From Pseudescherichia sp031979925 (GTDB taxonomy: Bacteria > Pseudomonadota > Gammaproteobacteria > Enterobacterales > Enterobacteriaceae), in contig NZ_DALZFB010000005.1 in assembly GCF_031979925.1 (NCBI RefSeq), positions 62,001 through 126,000 of the forward strand: 64,000 nucleotides of DNA, in the 5' to 3' direction. Of the stretch, positions 49,783 to 58,450 are shown one piece after another; positions within the stretch are counted from its first letter, which is position 1, and every line of letters begins with the position of its first letter. The notes beneath the pieces were generated by a model that ran no database searches, had not been told where the DNA came from, and saw nothing but the letters and a program-made list of their open reading frames with translations. Made by a program: the position numbers and the translations under genes.

Positions 49783-50769
49783 TTAGCCGAAGCGAATATC
49801 GCGCCCGTGCGGCTCATCCAGATCCTGCCACGGTCCGATGGAGATAATCCCCGTCGGGTTGATGGTCTTATGGCTGCGGTAGTAGTGGTTGCGAATGTGG
49901 GCAAAGTCGACGGTTTCAGCAATGCCCGGCATCTGGTAGATATCACGCAGAAAGCCGTACAGGTTCAGGTAGTCGCTGATCCGATGCTTATCACACTTGA
50001 AGTGCGTAACGTAGACCGGATCAAAGCGTACCAGCGTCGTCCACAGGCGAATATCTGCTTCCGTCAGGTGATTGCCGGTCAGGTAGCGGTGCTGGCCGAG
50101 GATCTGCTCCAGCCGTGACAGAGAAGAGAATACGTTCTCTACCGCTTCGTCGTAGGCCTCCTGGCTGGTAGCAAACCCAGCTTTGTAGACGCCGTTATTG
50201 ACGTTATCGTAGATCCAGCTGTTCAGCTCATCAATCTGCCCCCGCAGCGCTGGCGGATAGTAGTCGCCCGCTTTCGCACCGTGCGCGTCAAAGGCGGTAT
50301 TGAACATGCGAATAATATCCGCAGACTCATTGCTGACGATGGTGTGGTTTTTCTTATCCCACAGCACCGGCACGGTGACACGCCCGGTATAGTGTGGGTC
50401 AGCGTGGAGATAGAGCTGATAGAGAAAATCGTGCTGATAGAGCTTGTCGCCGGTGGCAGCAGGGAAGCTATCATCAAAGGTCCAGCCGCTCTCCAGCATC
50501 AGCGGGTTAACCACGGAGACGTCGATAAACGGCTCAAGGCCTTTCAGAGTGCGAAGGATCAGTGTCCGGTGCGCCCACGGGCAGGCGAGGGAGACATAGA
50601 GATGGTAGCGATCTTTCTCAGGTGCAAAACCGCCTTCGCCCGTTGGGCCTGCTTCACCGTCTGCGTTCAGCCAGTTACGGAACGCGGACTCCGAGCGTTT
50701 AAAGCGTCCGCCGGTTGACTTCGTATCGTACCAGACGTCATGCCAGACGCCGTCAATAAGCTGTCCCAT
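49783..50769 (-). CDS. yqjG: Glutathionyl-hydroquinone reductase YqjG
   Basis: A 328-residue Xi-class glutathione transferase, same length as in E. coli, reducing glutathionyl-hydroquinones. The catalytic cysteine is in SLACPWAHRTLI (about 60-71); the NESADIIRMFN segment (about 151-161) binds glutathione. Lies upstream in the same direction as nothing closer than yqjF (81 bp), so it may be the end of a yqjFG unit. Confidence 0.95.
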   Translation of the reverse strand: MGQLIDGVWHDVWYDTKSTGGRFKRSESAFRNWLNADGEAGPTGEGGFAPEKDRYHLYVSLACPWAHRTLILRTLKGLEPFIDVSVVNPLMLESGWTFDDSFPAATGDKLYQHDFLYQLYLHADPHYTGRVTVPVLWDKKNHTIVSNESADIIRMFNTAFDAHGAKAGDYYPPALRGQIDELNSWIYDNVNNGVYKAGFATSQEAYDEAVENVFSSLSRLEQILGQHRYLTGNHLTEADIRLWTTLVRFDPVYVTHFKCDKHRISDYLNLYGFLRDIYQMPGIAETVDFAHIRNHYYRSHKTINPTGIISIGPWQDLDEPHGRDIRFG

Positions 50770-50850
50770 GGTGCTCTCCTTACTGCCGGAAAAAGGTTAA
50801 GCGGGAAGAGATGGCTCTCCCCGCCTTGAATTGCTATCAGTATAGAAGCC

Positions 50851-51243
50851 TTACCACTTTTTATTCAGCACGCGGTCGATGCTAAATGCGCCCGGACCGG
50901 TAATACCCAGCAGCAGGAAACCGCCCGCGATGGTCAGGTTTTTCATGAACATGATGGAGTTCATGCCTTCCGCAAAGTTGCTGTGGAAGAGGAACGCGGT
51001 GAGCAGCGTAAAGACGGCGGTAATCAACGCGGTGGTACGGGTCAGGAAACCAAACAGAATTGCCAAACCGCCGCCGAACTCAAGCAGAATAACCAGCGGC
51101 AACATGAAGCCGGGTACGCTCATCGCTTCCATATACTGCTGGGTGCCTGCATAACCGGAAATTTTGCCCCAGCCAGCGGTAATAAACAGAATTGGCATCA
51201 GAATACGCGCTACCAGAATACCAATATCTTCTAATTTTTTCAT
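50851..51243 (-). CDS. yqjF: DoxX-family membrane protein YqjF
   Basis: A 130-residue inner-membrane protein, same length as in E. coli, of the DoxX family with four hydrophobic segments (about 8-26, 45-65, 70-88, 98-118). GWGKISGYAGTQQYM and LEFGGGLAILFGF are family motifs. Start at MKKLED (51243) has GGAGAG upstream and is preferred to an ATG four codons before. Function unknown; in E. coli the promoter responds to nitrotoluene derivatives through YhaJ. Confidence 0.92.
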   Translation of the reverse strand: MKKLEDIGILVARILMPILFITAGWGKISGYAGTQQYMEAMSVPGFMLPLVILLEFGGGLAILFGFLTRTTALITAVFTLLTAFLFHSNFAEGMNSIMFMKNLTIAGGFLLLGITGPGAFSIDRVLNKKW

Positions 51244-51414
51244 TTTACTCTCCATGAGGCCGCAGAGGCCGCTAATGTCATTTTTCCAGCGCTGACGGGC
51301 GTTTGCTGCCTGTTTGCTGTCGATGGAGAGGATAATAAACGCGGCGGAGAGGGATTGTTAGCAAGGAAAACTGTTAATCTTTATCAAATAATATGATTGA
51401 TAACTATGAGGTCA

Positions 51415-51446
51415 CGCCGGGCGGCGCTACGCTTGCACCGGCCTAC
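51415..51446. repeat. REP element
   Basis: CGCCGGGCGGCGCTACG...CACCGGCCTAC, followed by a partial second arm (GGGCCGGTGC, about 51456-51465), between yqjK and yqjF. Confidence 0.75.
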
Positions 51447-51475
51447 ACACTGCGTGGGCCGGTGCATAATGGTAA

Positions 51476-51775
51476 TTAACGCAGGCGTTGCTGCTTGATG
51501 GTGGACTGCACCAGACGCCAGGTGCTCCACGCGGCAAACCCGCGCTTCGCCCAGCGCAGCAGCATGTTGGGGTGACGAACGGTACGCACCGCCATCAAAC
51601 TGCTGCCCACCAGCAGCCACGATCGCATACTAAGAAAAGTATTCCAGCCGCGATCGTAAGCGCCCGTCGTCTCCAGCCAGTCGCGACGGCTGGCGGTGAG
51701 ATCGAGGCGCTGCTGCTGGATCTGGCTTAGCAGCATCGCTTTGCGTTTGAGACGCTCCGCTTTACTACTGCTCAC
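51476..51775 (-). CDS. yqjK: Conserved protein YqjK
   Basis: A 99-residue basic protein, same length as E. coli YqjK. It has an N-terminal charged helix (LLSQIQQQRLDL, about 15-26), one weakly hydrophobic segment (about 50-65, SWLLVGSSLMAVRT) and an arginine/tryptophan-rich C-terminus. Function unknown. It overlaps yqjE by 4 bp and ends the yqjC-D-E-K set. Confidence 0.9.
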   Translation of the reverse strand: MSSSKAERLKRKAMLLSQIQQQRLDLTASRRDWLETTGAYDRGWNTFLSMRSWLLVGSSLMAVRTVRHPNMLLRWAKRGFAAWSTWRLVQSTIKQQRLR

Positions 51776-52170
51776 TTTTTATCCTCCTCCAGCAGAGAAC
51801 GATCGTTAGCCAGCTCACCGCGCGTATGGCGCAGGAATGTTGATTGTCGAGCCTTATGCAGCGTCCAGAAACCGCCGATGATAGCGCCTACCAGCAGAAC
51901 CACAGTGGTAGCGATCATCGCGTTAAGACGGTATTGAGGGTCGATAGCCCAGATGATGAGAACCATCAGGCTCATCAGGCCAAAGGCAGCCAGCAGCATG
52001 GTGAGCCCCAACATCAGGAGCATCTGGATGACGTTTGCTTTCTCTTCTTCCAGTTCCACCACGACCAGACGCAAACGCGTTTCCACCATCTCAACGAGGA
52101 TGGTCATAATGCGTTGCCCAATACCCAGGACGCTTTTTCCTGGCCCGCTTGTTTGACGTAAGTCAGCCAT
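51772..52170 (-). CDS. yqjE: Inner-membrane protein YqjE
   Basis: A 132-residue phage-holin-superfamily (DUF1469) protein, 134 in E. coli. Two membrane segments (about 50-75 and 82-105) follow an amphipathic stretch ending VVELEEEKANVIQM. Start at MADLRQ (52170) is used since the 23 codons before it are cysteine-rich and not family sequence. It lies 2 bp after yqjD and overlaps yqjK by 4 bp. Confidence 0.92.
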   Translation of the reverse strand: MADLRQTSGPGKSVLGIGQRIMTILVEMVETRLRLVVVELEEEKANVIQMLLMLGLTMLLAAFGLMSLMVLIIWAIDPQYRLNAMIATTVVLLVGAIIGGFWTLHKARQSTFLRHTRGELANDRSLLEEDKK

Positions 52171-52172
52171 AA

Positions 52173-52484
52173 TCAGCGTCGCGTCAGCAGCACGCCCAGC
52201 ACCACACCGGCGGCAGCTGCAATCCCTACACCAGTCCACGGGTTCTCGCGCACATATTCATCGGCGCGCGTGGCGGCTTCACGGGTTTGCTTGGCAATAA
52301 CATCGCTGGTTTCACCCAGGCGATAGCGGCTTTCGTGCAGAGCACGTTCTGCTTTGGTACGCAGTTTACTCAGCTCTTCTTTCGATTTGTCCCCGGAGTT
52401 GCTTAACACCTCTTCCAGGGTATCCGTCAGGGATTTCAACTCAGCGCGCAGATGATCGGCAGTAGTATCTTTAGACTTAGACAT
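52173..52484 (-). CDS. yqjD: Ribosome-associated membrane protein YqjD
   Basis: A 103-residue ElaB/YqjD/DUF883 protein. A helical, charged N-terminal part (1-75) is followed by one C-terminal membrane segment (about 80-99, VGIAAAAGVVLGVLLTRR) that ends in two arginines. In E. coli it binds stationary-phase ribosomes and ties them to the inner membrane. Confidence 0.94.
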   Translation of the reverse strand: MSKSKDTTADHLRAELKSLTDTLEEVLSNSGDKSKEELSKLRTKAERALHESRYRLGETSDVIAKQTREAATRADEYVRENPWTGVGIAAAAGVVLGVLLTRR

Positions 52485-52516
52485 AGTTCTCTCCAGTGAG
52501 CGAGTGGTAACTTCCT

Positions 52517-52885
52517 TTAATAATCACGGGCCTCAAGCGTACGCAGCTCTTCCTGCGCCTCTCTCAGCTTGTGTTCACGTTTGGTCACTTTATCCGCATC
52601 GCCTTTTTGCTGTGCTTCAGTCAGATCCTGCTGGCGTTCAGCAATCTCTTCCTTCTGCTCAGCAATTTTTTTCTGGTGGTCTGCGCGCAGCTTGCTGTCA
52701 GTGCAGTTAGCTTTTACTTCCGTAAGCGCCTTGTTCAGGCCGTCAACGCGGCGCTGATTGTTATGCTTCTCGGCGTAGCTAATTTCGCGCAGGATATCCT
52801 GTTCTTTCTCCTGGCAAAGCGATACGGCCTGCGAAGCGGCGCTCAAAGAAAAAAGGCTTAACGCCAGTACGATGCGGTATCTCAT
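52517..52885 (-). CDS. yqjC: Periplasmic DUF1090 protein YqjC
   Basis: A 122-residue exported protein, same length as in E. coli. The signal peptide (1-19, ending SQA) is followed by a long charged coiled coil rich in QKE repeats (about 40-118); two cysteines (about 23 and 61) could pair. Start MRYRIV (52885) begins the signal peptide. First gene of yqjC-D-E-K; the group is linked to stress and acid response in E. coli. Confidence 0.92.
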   Translation of the reverse strand: MRYRIVLALSLFSLSAASQAVSLCQEKEQDILREISYAEKHNNQRRVDGLNKALTEVKANCTDSKLRADHQKKIAEQKEEIAERQQDLTEAQQKGDADKVTKREHKLREAQEELRTLEARDY

Positions 52886-53036
52886 TCTTATAACTTTCCC
52901 TTGTTTAAGCGGCATATCACCATGAAATGCCGATAATGTAGTCAGTAAAAGAGTGACACTGTTCCCGTCTACTCAAGCATAGTAAGTAAACGCGAAGATC
53001 ACCAAAGTAAGTGAAAAGATTCGGATTAGTAGAAGG

Positions 53037-53438
53037 TTAGCCCAGACGGTGAGGGGTATCCCGCAGGCGGGTGAGCCATGCGGAGGTCTGGTCGTCGTCG
53101 TCCTGAAGGGCAATGATATATCCCTGCGGCAGGGTGCGGTCTAAGACCACTTTCGCCGCAGCGCTTTGCGCGCTGGAATCAAAGGTAATCACCAGGGTGT
53201 CATTTTTCGGCGTAATGCTTTTAAAGCGGATGCCGTTGGCGTCAAGGTGATGCCAGATGGAGAAGCCATCCGGCACGCTGACGCTCTGATTGCCGGGGCG
53301 AATGGCCAGCGTTGACTCACGCTGCTGCAGCGTAGCCCAGGCAGAGAAGAGTAGGGTAAAGAGCATTATGGTTGCCAGCGCAAAGGCGCACTGGTGCATC
53401 AGCGCGCGTCGCGAGCGTGATTTACTGCCGATTTCCAT
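53037..53438 (-). CDS. mzrA: EnvZ/OmpR modulator MzrA
   Basis: A 133-residue bitopic inner-membrane protein (127 in E. coli) that binds EnvZ and links the Cpx and EnvZ/OmpR systems. One membrane segment (about 15-35) is followed by a periplasmic part with the conserved PDGFSIWHHLDANGI and SITPKNDTL stretches. ATG 53438 has GGAAG upstream; it overlaps the end of yqjA by 17 bp, as in the E. coli yqjA-mzrA operon. The N-terminus differs from E. coli. Confidence 0.92.
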   Translation of the reverse strand: MEIGSKSRSRRALMHQCAFALATIMLFTLLFSAWATLQQRESTLAIRPGNQSVSVPDGFSIWHHLDANGIRFKSITPKNDTLVITFDSSAQSAAAKVVLDRTLPQGYIIALQDDDDQTSAWLTRLRDTPHRLG

Positions 53439-54084
53439 ATTTTTTCTTCCATAAAACGAACAGCGAGCCAACCAGCCCAACTACCAGCAGAACCACCGGC
53501 AGCAGCATCAGGCAGGACATGAGCGCATCTTCATATTTGAGAAACACGGGCGTCTTGCCCAGCAGATAACCAAAGGTGGTGAGGATCACTACCCACAGCA
53601 GGCCGCTCATCCAGTTAAAGAACTGAAAGCGGGCATTGTTCAGGCCAGAGAGACCGGCAATCGTTGGCAGCAGCGTACGCACAAAGGCAATAAAGCGGCC
53701 AACCAGCAGCGCGGAGAGTCCGTGCTTATGGAACATATGGTGCGCCCGCTGATGGTAGTGTGCGGGCAAGTGTGACAGCCAGTTCTGCACGATGCGCGTA
53801 TTGCCCAGCCATCGCCCCTGAATGTAGCTCACCCAGCAGCCGAGGCTGGCGGCAGCGGTCAGCAGCAGAATGGTTTGCGGATAGCCCATCGCCCCCTTCG
53901 CAATCAGCACGCCTACCAGCACCAGCAGGCTATCACCCGGTAAAAATGCCGCTGGCAGCAGGCCGTTTTCCAGAAACAGAATCATAAACAAAACAAAATA
54001 GAGCATGCCGATCATGGAAGGATTCGCCAGCGTTTCGAAATCCTGGTGCCATAAAGCGTTCAGTAACTGGGTAAGTAGTTCCAT
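53422..54084 (-). CDS. yqjA: DedA-family membrane protein YqjA
   Basis: A 220-residue DedA/SNARE-associated-domain protein, same length as in E. coli, needed with YghB for envelope integrity and drug tolerance. Family motifs: FLENGLLPAAFLPGDSLL (about 38-55) and GRFIAFVRTLLPTIAGLS (about 128-145). Four to five membrane segments are visible. First gene of yqjA-mzrA. The 250-bp gap to exuR has no visible gene. Confidence 0.95.
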   Translation of the reverse strand: MELLTQLLNALWHQDFETLANPSMIGMLYFVLFMILFLENGLLPAAFLPGDSLLVLVGVLIAKGAMGYPQTILLLTAAASLGCWVSYIQGRWLGNTRIVQNWLSHLPAHYHQRAHHMFHKHGLSALLVGRFIAFVRTLLPTIAGLSGLNNARFQFFNWMSGLLWVVILTTFGYLLGKTPVFLKYEDALMSCLMLLPVVLLVVGLVGSLFVLWKKKYGNRQ

Positions 54085-54335
54085 TCAGTGTTCCTGGTAC
54101 ATCGGTTAACGAATATCGGGGTTAACGCCGCTGGAGAGAAATTGCATCTAATTGTAACAAACGCCAGAGATCTGCGTCACTGAAAATACGTATTTTAGGA
54201 ATTGATTTTGCTTGCCGGGGAGAGGGGTGACAAAGGTATTTACAAAGGCTGACACTCTATACGGTTTCTGACCGCATTATGTCATTGATTGCACAGCGCA
54301 GGCGAACCTGCGCCTACGCTGCAACAGGAAGAGTG

Positions 54336-55112
54336 TTATTTCACCGCGCTTGCGGCGGTATCGAGGTGGACCACCGGGTTTTCAGCAAAAAGATAGCGGT
54401 CAGCGTTAAACTCAAAGTCATCACTGGTTTCATTAAACAGCATCAGCTTGGTATTCTCGAGATGCTGCCACATTGCCAGCTTGGCCGCATGCGGATCCTT
54501 ACGAATCAGCGCCTTAAGAATTTGGTCATGATCGTCGCACCAGTTATCTACCGTACGCGCATCGATGTGATCGTGCAGTTTTTTCCAGTACGGGTTGTGC
54601 GTACGCTGAGTCCACATTTTTTCCACGATTGCTGCCAGGGCGGTATTCTGTGTGGCCAGCGCCACCTGAACGTGGAACTGGAGATCCCACTCAGAGTCGC
54701 GGAAGCATTTCTCCTGACGCGCCTTGTCCTGGATCTCCATCAGCTTCATGATGTCCTGCTTGGTCACCTGGGTAGCGGCAAACTCGGCAATGTTGCTCTC
54801 GATTAGCTGACGGGCCTGTAGCAGCTCGAACGGGCCGTAGTTGGCAAACTCCATGGATTCGTCGGGGATCTGCTGATATTTCGCCTGGTTGGAGATGACA
54901 TGGATACCGGAGCCTTTACGCACCTCGACGTAGCCCTCAACCTCCAGCATGATGATCGCTTCGCGCACCACGGTGCGGCTAACGCTCTTCTCATCGGCAA
55001 TAAAGCGCTCGGCGGGCAGTTTGTCACCGACAAGGTACACGCCGTCCTCAATGCGGCTCTTTAGCTCAGCGGCCAGCTGCTGATATAAACGGCGTGATTC
55101 GGTGATTTCCAT
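54336..55112 (-). CDS. exuR: GntR-family repressor of hexuronate genes, ExuR
   Basis: A 258-residue FadR-subfamily repressor, same length as in E. coli. The winged helix (about 5-73) contains LPAERFIADEKSVSRTVVREAI; the C-terminal helical effector domain (about 90-235) keeps the histidines of the family metal site (DLQFHVQ, HD-Q segment). Galacturonate/glucuronate derivatives release it. An ExuR-like site lies 28 bp before its start, so it likely represses itself. Confidence 0.95.
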   Translation of the reverse strand: MEITESRRLYQQLAAELKSRIEDGVYLVGDKLPAERFIADEKSVSRTVVREAIIMLEVEGYVEVRKGSGIHVISNQAKYQQIPDESMEFANYGPFELLQARQLIESNIAEFAATQVTKQDIMKLMEIQDKARQEKCFRDSEWDLQFHVQVALATQNTALAAIVEKMWTQRTHNPYWKKLHDHIDARTVDNWCDDHDQILKALIRKDPHAAKLAMWQHLENTKLMLFNETSDDFEFNADRYLFAENPVVHLDTAASAVK

Positions 55113-55140
55113 TTGTGCTCCAGGCGAGACAGGATAGATA

Positions 55141-55158
55141 GATTTGTTATACCACTTT
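55141..55158 (-). promoter_or_regulatory. ExuR-like operator before exuR
   Basis: On the minus strand AAAGTGGTATAACAAATC agrees with AAATTGGTATACCAATTT at 14 of 18 positions. Position suits autoregulation. Confidence 0.55.
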
Positions 55159-55184
55159 TCCTAAATTCCCACCATACCAGTAAC

Positions 55185-55213
55185 GAAAAAGCCGCCCGAA
55201 TAGTGCAGGCGGC
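55185..55213 (-). terminator. exuT terminator
   Basis: On the minus strand GCCGCC, 11-nt loop, GGCGGC then TTTTTC, 35 bp after the exuT stop and before exuR. Confidence 0.8.
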
Positions 55214-55247
55214 TTGTGGTAAATGTGTGATGCGTTATTGAAGGTTG

Positions 55248-56552
55248 CTAGTGCTGGGTGGCAGGACCACCGACGGCTCGCTTCTCTTCTTCGAGTTCCG
55301 CTGCGGACTTGCTCTTCAGCACGGTCCAGATAACGATAGCCCCCAGCACGTCGAACACTGCCAGCACGGCGAACAGCGGGCTGAAGCCGATGGTGTCAGC
55401 CAGCGCACCGACCACCAGAGCAAACATAGTGCTCGCTGTCCAGGCCGCCATACCGGTCAGACCGTTGGCGGTAGCCACTTCGTTACGGCCAAACACGTCA
55501 GAGGAGAGGGTGATCAGCGCACCAGACAGAGACTGGTGAGCAAAACCGCCGACGCACAGCAGGGCGATAGCGGCATACGGACTGGTGAACAGGCCGATCA
55601 TGCCTGGGCCGATCATCAGCACCGCACCCATGGTCACCACCATTTTACGGGAGACGATCAGGTTCACGCCAAACCAGCGCTGGAACAGCGGCGGCAGATA
55701 CCCCCCAACGATACAGCCGAGGTCTGCGAACAGCATGGGCATCCAGGCAAACATGGCGATCTCTTTCAGGTTAAAGCCGTAGACTTTAAACATGAACAGC
55801 GGGATCCAGGCGTTGAAGGTACCCCAGGCTGGCTCTGCCAGGAAACGCGGCAGGGCGATACCCCAGAACTGACGAGTGCCCAGAATCTGCCAGACAGACA
55901 TCTTCTTACCGTTGTTGGTCTGATGCTGTGCTTCCTGACCGCCAATGATATAGCCACGCTCTTCTTCGGTTAATTTTTTCTGATCGCGCGGGTGTTTGTA
56001 GAAGATCAGCCAGGCCATCGCCCAGGCGAAGCTCAGCACGCCGGAGATGATGAAAGCCAGCTGCCAGCTGTGCATGACGATAGCCCATACCACCAGCGGC
56101 GGCGCAATCATCGCACCAATAGAGGAACCGACGTTAAAGTAGCCTACAGCGATAGAGCGCTCTTTCGCCGGGAACCACTCGGACGCAGCTTTCAGGCCGG
56201 CCGGGATCATGGCGGCTTCAGCGGCACCGACTGCACCACGTGCCAGCGCTAAACCACCCCAGCTGCCTGCCAGCGCTGTCGCACCACAGAAGATCGCCCA
56301 GGTCACCGCAAAGACGGCGTAGCCCACTTTGGTACCCAGAATATCCAGCACATAGCCCGCAACCGGCTGCATGATGGTGTAGGCGGCGGAATAGGCCGCG
56401 ATGATATATGAGTACTGCTGCGTGGAGATGTGCAGCTCTTCCATTAGCGTTGGCGCAGCCGCGGCTATGGTGTTACGGGTCAGGTAGCCCAGCACGGTGC
56501 CCAGCGTCACCAGCGCTATCATGTACCAACGTAAACCTTTAATTTTACGCAT
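55248..56552 (-). CDS. exuT: Hexuronate transporter ExuT
   Basis: A 434-residue MFS symporter for galacturonate and glucuronate with twelve membrane segments. The loop 2-3 region (YVLDILGTKVGY, about 67-78) and NVGSSIGAMIAPPLV (about 136-150) are family patterns. Start at MRKIKGLRW (56552) has GAGG six bases upstream; the frame is open 40 codons further up, with proline-rich sequence unlike a transporter. Divergent from uxaCA. Confidence 0.94.
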   Translation of the reverse strand: MRKIKGLRWYMIALVTLGTVLGYLTRNTIAAAAPTLMEELHISTQQYSYIIAAYSAAYTIMQPVAGYVLDILGTKVGYAVFAVTWAIFCGATALAGSWGGLALARGAVGAAEAAMIPAGLKAASEWFPAKERSIAVGYFNVGSSIGAMIAPPLVVWAIVMHSWQLAFIISGVLSFAWAMAWLIFYKHPRDQKKLTEEERGYIIGGQEAQHQTNNGKKMSVWQILGTRQFWGIALPRFLAEPAWGTFNAWIPLFMFKVYGFNLKEIAMFAWMPMLFADLGCIVGGYLPPLFQRWFGVNLIVSRKMVVTMGAVLMIGPGMIGLFTSPYAAIALLCVGGFAHQSLSGALITLSSDVFGRNEVATANGLTGMAAWTASTMFALVVGALADTIGFSPLFAVLAVFDVLGAIVIWTVLKSKSAAELEEEKRAVGGPATQH

Positions 56553-56771
56553 GTAAAACCTCATCGTTATGTTATTTCCGCCTTGGGCGGCCCCTCCTCC
56601 GGATCGAGCCGGGGGAGGTGTAACGGGGGGCGTAGCCGGGAATAACTCCCGAAACGGCCCGGACCTTGCCATCAGTGTGCGTGCACAAATCGGTATCCGT
56701 ACCGGTAAACTCAGTGATTAATCACCTGTAATGCATTCCGTCGGTGTATGTTCTGCGACGGCAGGAAAGAT

Positions 56772-56969
56772 AACTTGTCATACAACTTTAAAAGGTGAGT
56801 GACATCACAAAAGTGCTTTTCTCTGTGTGGGCATTATGCCGCGTCAGCAAAGCCAGAGCTGGCGCGGGCTGGCGGCGAGTTTACTCCCTTAAGGGTAAAT
56901 TTTTTGTCAGCGTTTATTGATCTAACTCACGAAAATATCTTCGGTCTATAGAAATTGGTGTGATAACTT
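56772..56969. promoter_or_regulatory. exuT-uxaC control region: two ExuR-like operators and a CRP site
   Basis: In the 468-bp gap (56553-57020) three sites stand out. AACTTGTCATACAACTT (56772-56788) and AAATTGGTGTGATAACTT (56952-56969) each match the ExuR/UxuR palindrome at about 13 of 18 positions. GGTGAGTGACATCACA (56794-56809) matches the CRP core at 9 of 10 fixed positions, 5 bp from the first operator. No gene is seen in the gap. Confidence 0.6.
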
Positions 56970-57020
56970 TGTCAGCATTGAACGTACGCATCTAACGCTC
57001 TCGTTTAGAGGAAGACGATA

Positions 57021-58433
57021 ATGACCGCTTTTATGACCGAAGATTTCCTGCTGGATACTGAATTTGCTCGCCGTCTGTACCATGATTACGCGAAAGATCA
57101 GCCGATTTTCGACTATCATTGCCACCTGCCGCCGCAGCAGATTGCGGACAACTACCGTTTCAAAAACCTGTATGACATCTGGTTAAAAGGCGATCACTAT
57201 AAGTGGCGTGCGATGCGCACTAACGGTGTGCCTGAGCGCCTGTGTACCGGCGACGCCTCTGACCGCGAAAAGTTTGACGCGTGGGCAGCCACCGTGCCGC
57301 ACACTATTGGTAACCCGTTATACCACTGGACGCACCTCGAGCTGCGCCGCCCGTTTGGTATTACAGGTAAGCTGCTCTCTCCGGCGACCGCCGATGAGAT
57401 CTGGGAGCAGGGCAACGCGCTGCTGGCCCAGGACAAATTCTCCGCCCGCGGCATCATGCAGCAGATGAATGTGAAGATGGTCGGCACCACTGACGATCCG
57501 ATCGACTCTCTTGAGCACCACGCCAGCGTGGCGAAAGACACCTCCTTCAGCATCAAAGTGCTGCCGAGCTGGCGTCCGGATAAGGCGTTCAACATCGAGC
57601 TGGCGACCTTTAACGACTATATGGCGAAGCTGGGTGAAGTCTCCGATACCGATATCCGCCGCTTTAGCGATCTGCAAACCGCGCTGACTAAACGTCTGGA
57701 TCACTTTGCCGCCCACGGCTGTAAAGTTTCTGACCATGCGCTGGACGTGGTGCTGTTTGCCGAGGCGAGCGAAGCCGAGCTGGATAGTATCCTTGCCCGT
57801 CGTCTGGCGGGTGAGACCCTGAGCGAGCGCGAAGTAGCGCAGTTTAAGACCGCCGTGCTGGTTTGGCTGGGTGCAGAATATGCCCGCCGCGAATGGGTAC
57901 AGCAGTACCACATTGGCGCGCTGCGTAATAACAACCTGCGCCAGTTCAAACTGCTGGGGCCGGACGTTGGCTTCGACTCCATCAACGACCGTCCGCTGGC
58001 GGAAGAGCTCTCTAAGCTGCTCAGCAAGCAGAACGAAGAGAACCTGTTGCCGAAAACCATTCTTTACTGCCTGAACCCGCGCGATAACGAAGTGCTGGGT
58101 ACCATGATCGGTAACTTCCAGGGTGAAGGTATGCCGGGCAAGATGCAGTTCGGTTCCGGCTGGTGGTTTAACGACCAGAAAGATGGCATGGAGCGTCAGA
58201 TGACCCAGCTGGCACAGCTTGGCCTGTTAAGCCGCTTCGTAGGGATGCTGACCGATAGCCGCAGCTTCCTCTCCTATACCCGTCACGAGTATTTCCGTCG
58301 CATCCTGTGCCAGATGATTGGCCGCTGGGTCGCCGCCGGGGAAGCACCGGCAGATATCCAGCTGCTGGGCGAGATGGTGAGAAATATCTGCTTTAACAAT
58401 GCGCGTGACTACTTCGCGATTGAACTGAACTAA
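57021..58433 (+). CDS. uxaC: Uronate (glucuronate) isomerase
   Basis: A 470-residue metal-dependent isomerase of the amidohydrolase superfamily, same length as in E. coli, converting glucuronate to fructuronate and galacturonate to tagaturonate. The metal-site motif FDYHCHLPP (about 30-38) is near the N-terminus; TTDDPIDSLEHH (about 162-173), KVLPSWRPDK (about 187-196) and the GSGWWFNDQKDGM stretch are conserved. First gene of uxaCA, under ExuR. Confidence 0.97.
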   Translation: MTAFMTEDFLLDTEFARRLYHDYAKDQPIFDYHCHLPPQQIADNYRFKNLYDIWLKGDHYKWRAMRTNGVPERLCTGDASDREKFDAWAATVPHTIGNPLYHWTHLELRRPFGITGKLLSPATADEIWEQGNALLAQDKFSARGIMQQMNVKMVGTTDDPIDSLEHHASVAKDTSFSIKVLPSWRPDKAFNIELATFNDYMAKLGEVSDTDIRRFSDLQTALTKRLDHFAAHGCKVSDHALDVVLFAEASEAELDSILARRLAGETLSEREVAQFKTAVLVWLGAEYARREWVQQYHIGALRNNNLRQFKLLGPDVGFDSINDRPLAEELSKLLSKQNEENLLPKTILYCLNPRDNEVLGTMIGNFQGEGMPGKMQFGSGWWFNDQKDGMERQMTQLAQLGLLSRFVGMLTDSRSFLSYTRHEYFRRILCQMIGRWVAAGEAPADIQLLGEMVRNICFNNARDYFAIELN

Positions 58434-58450
58434 GGCCGTTTGAGGTTGAT

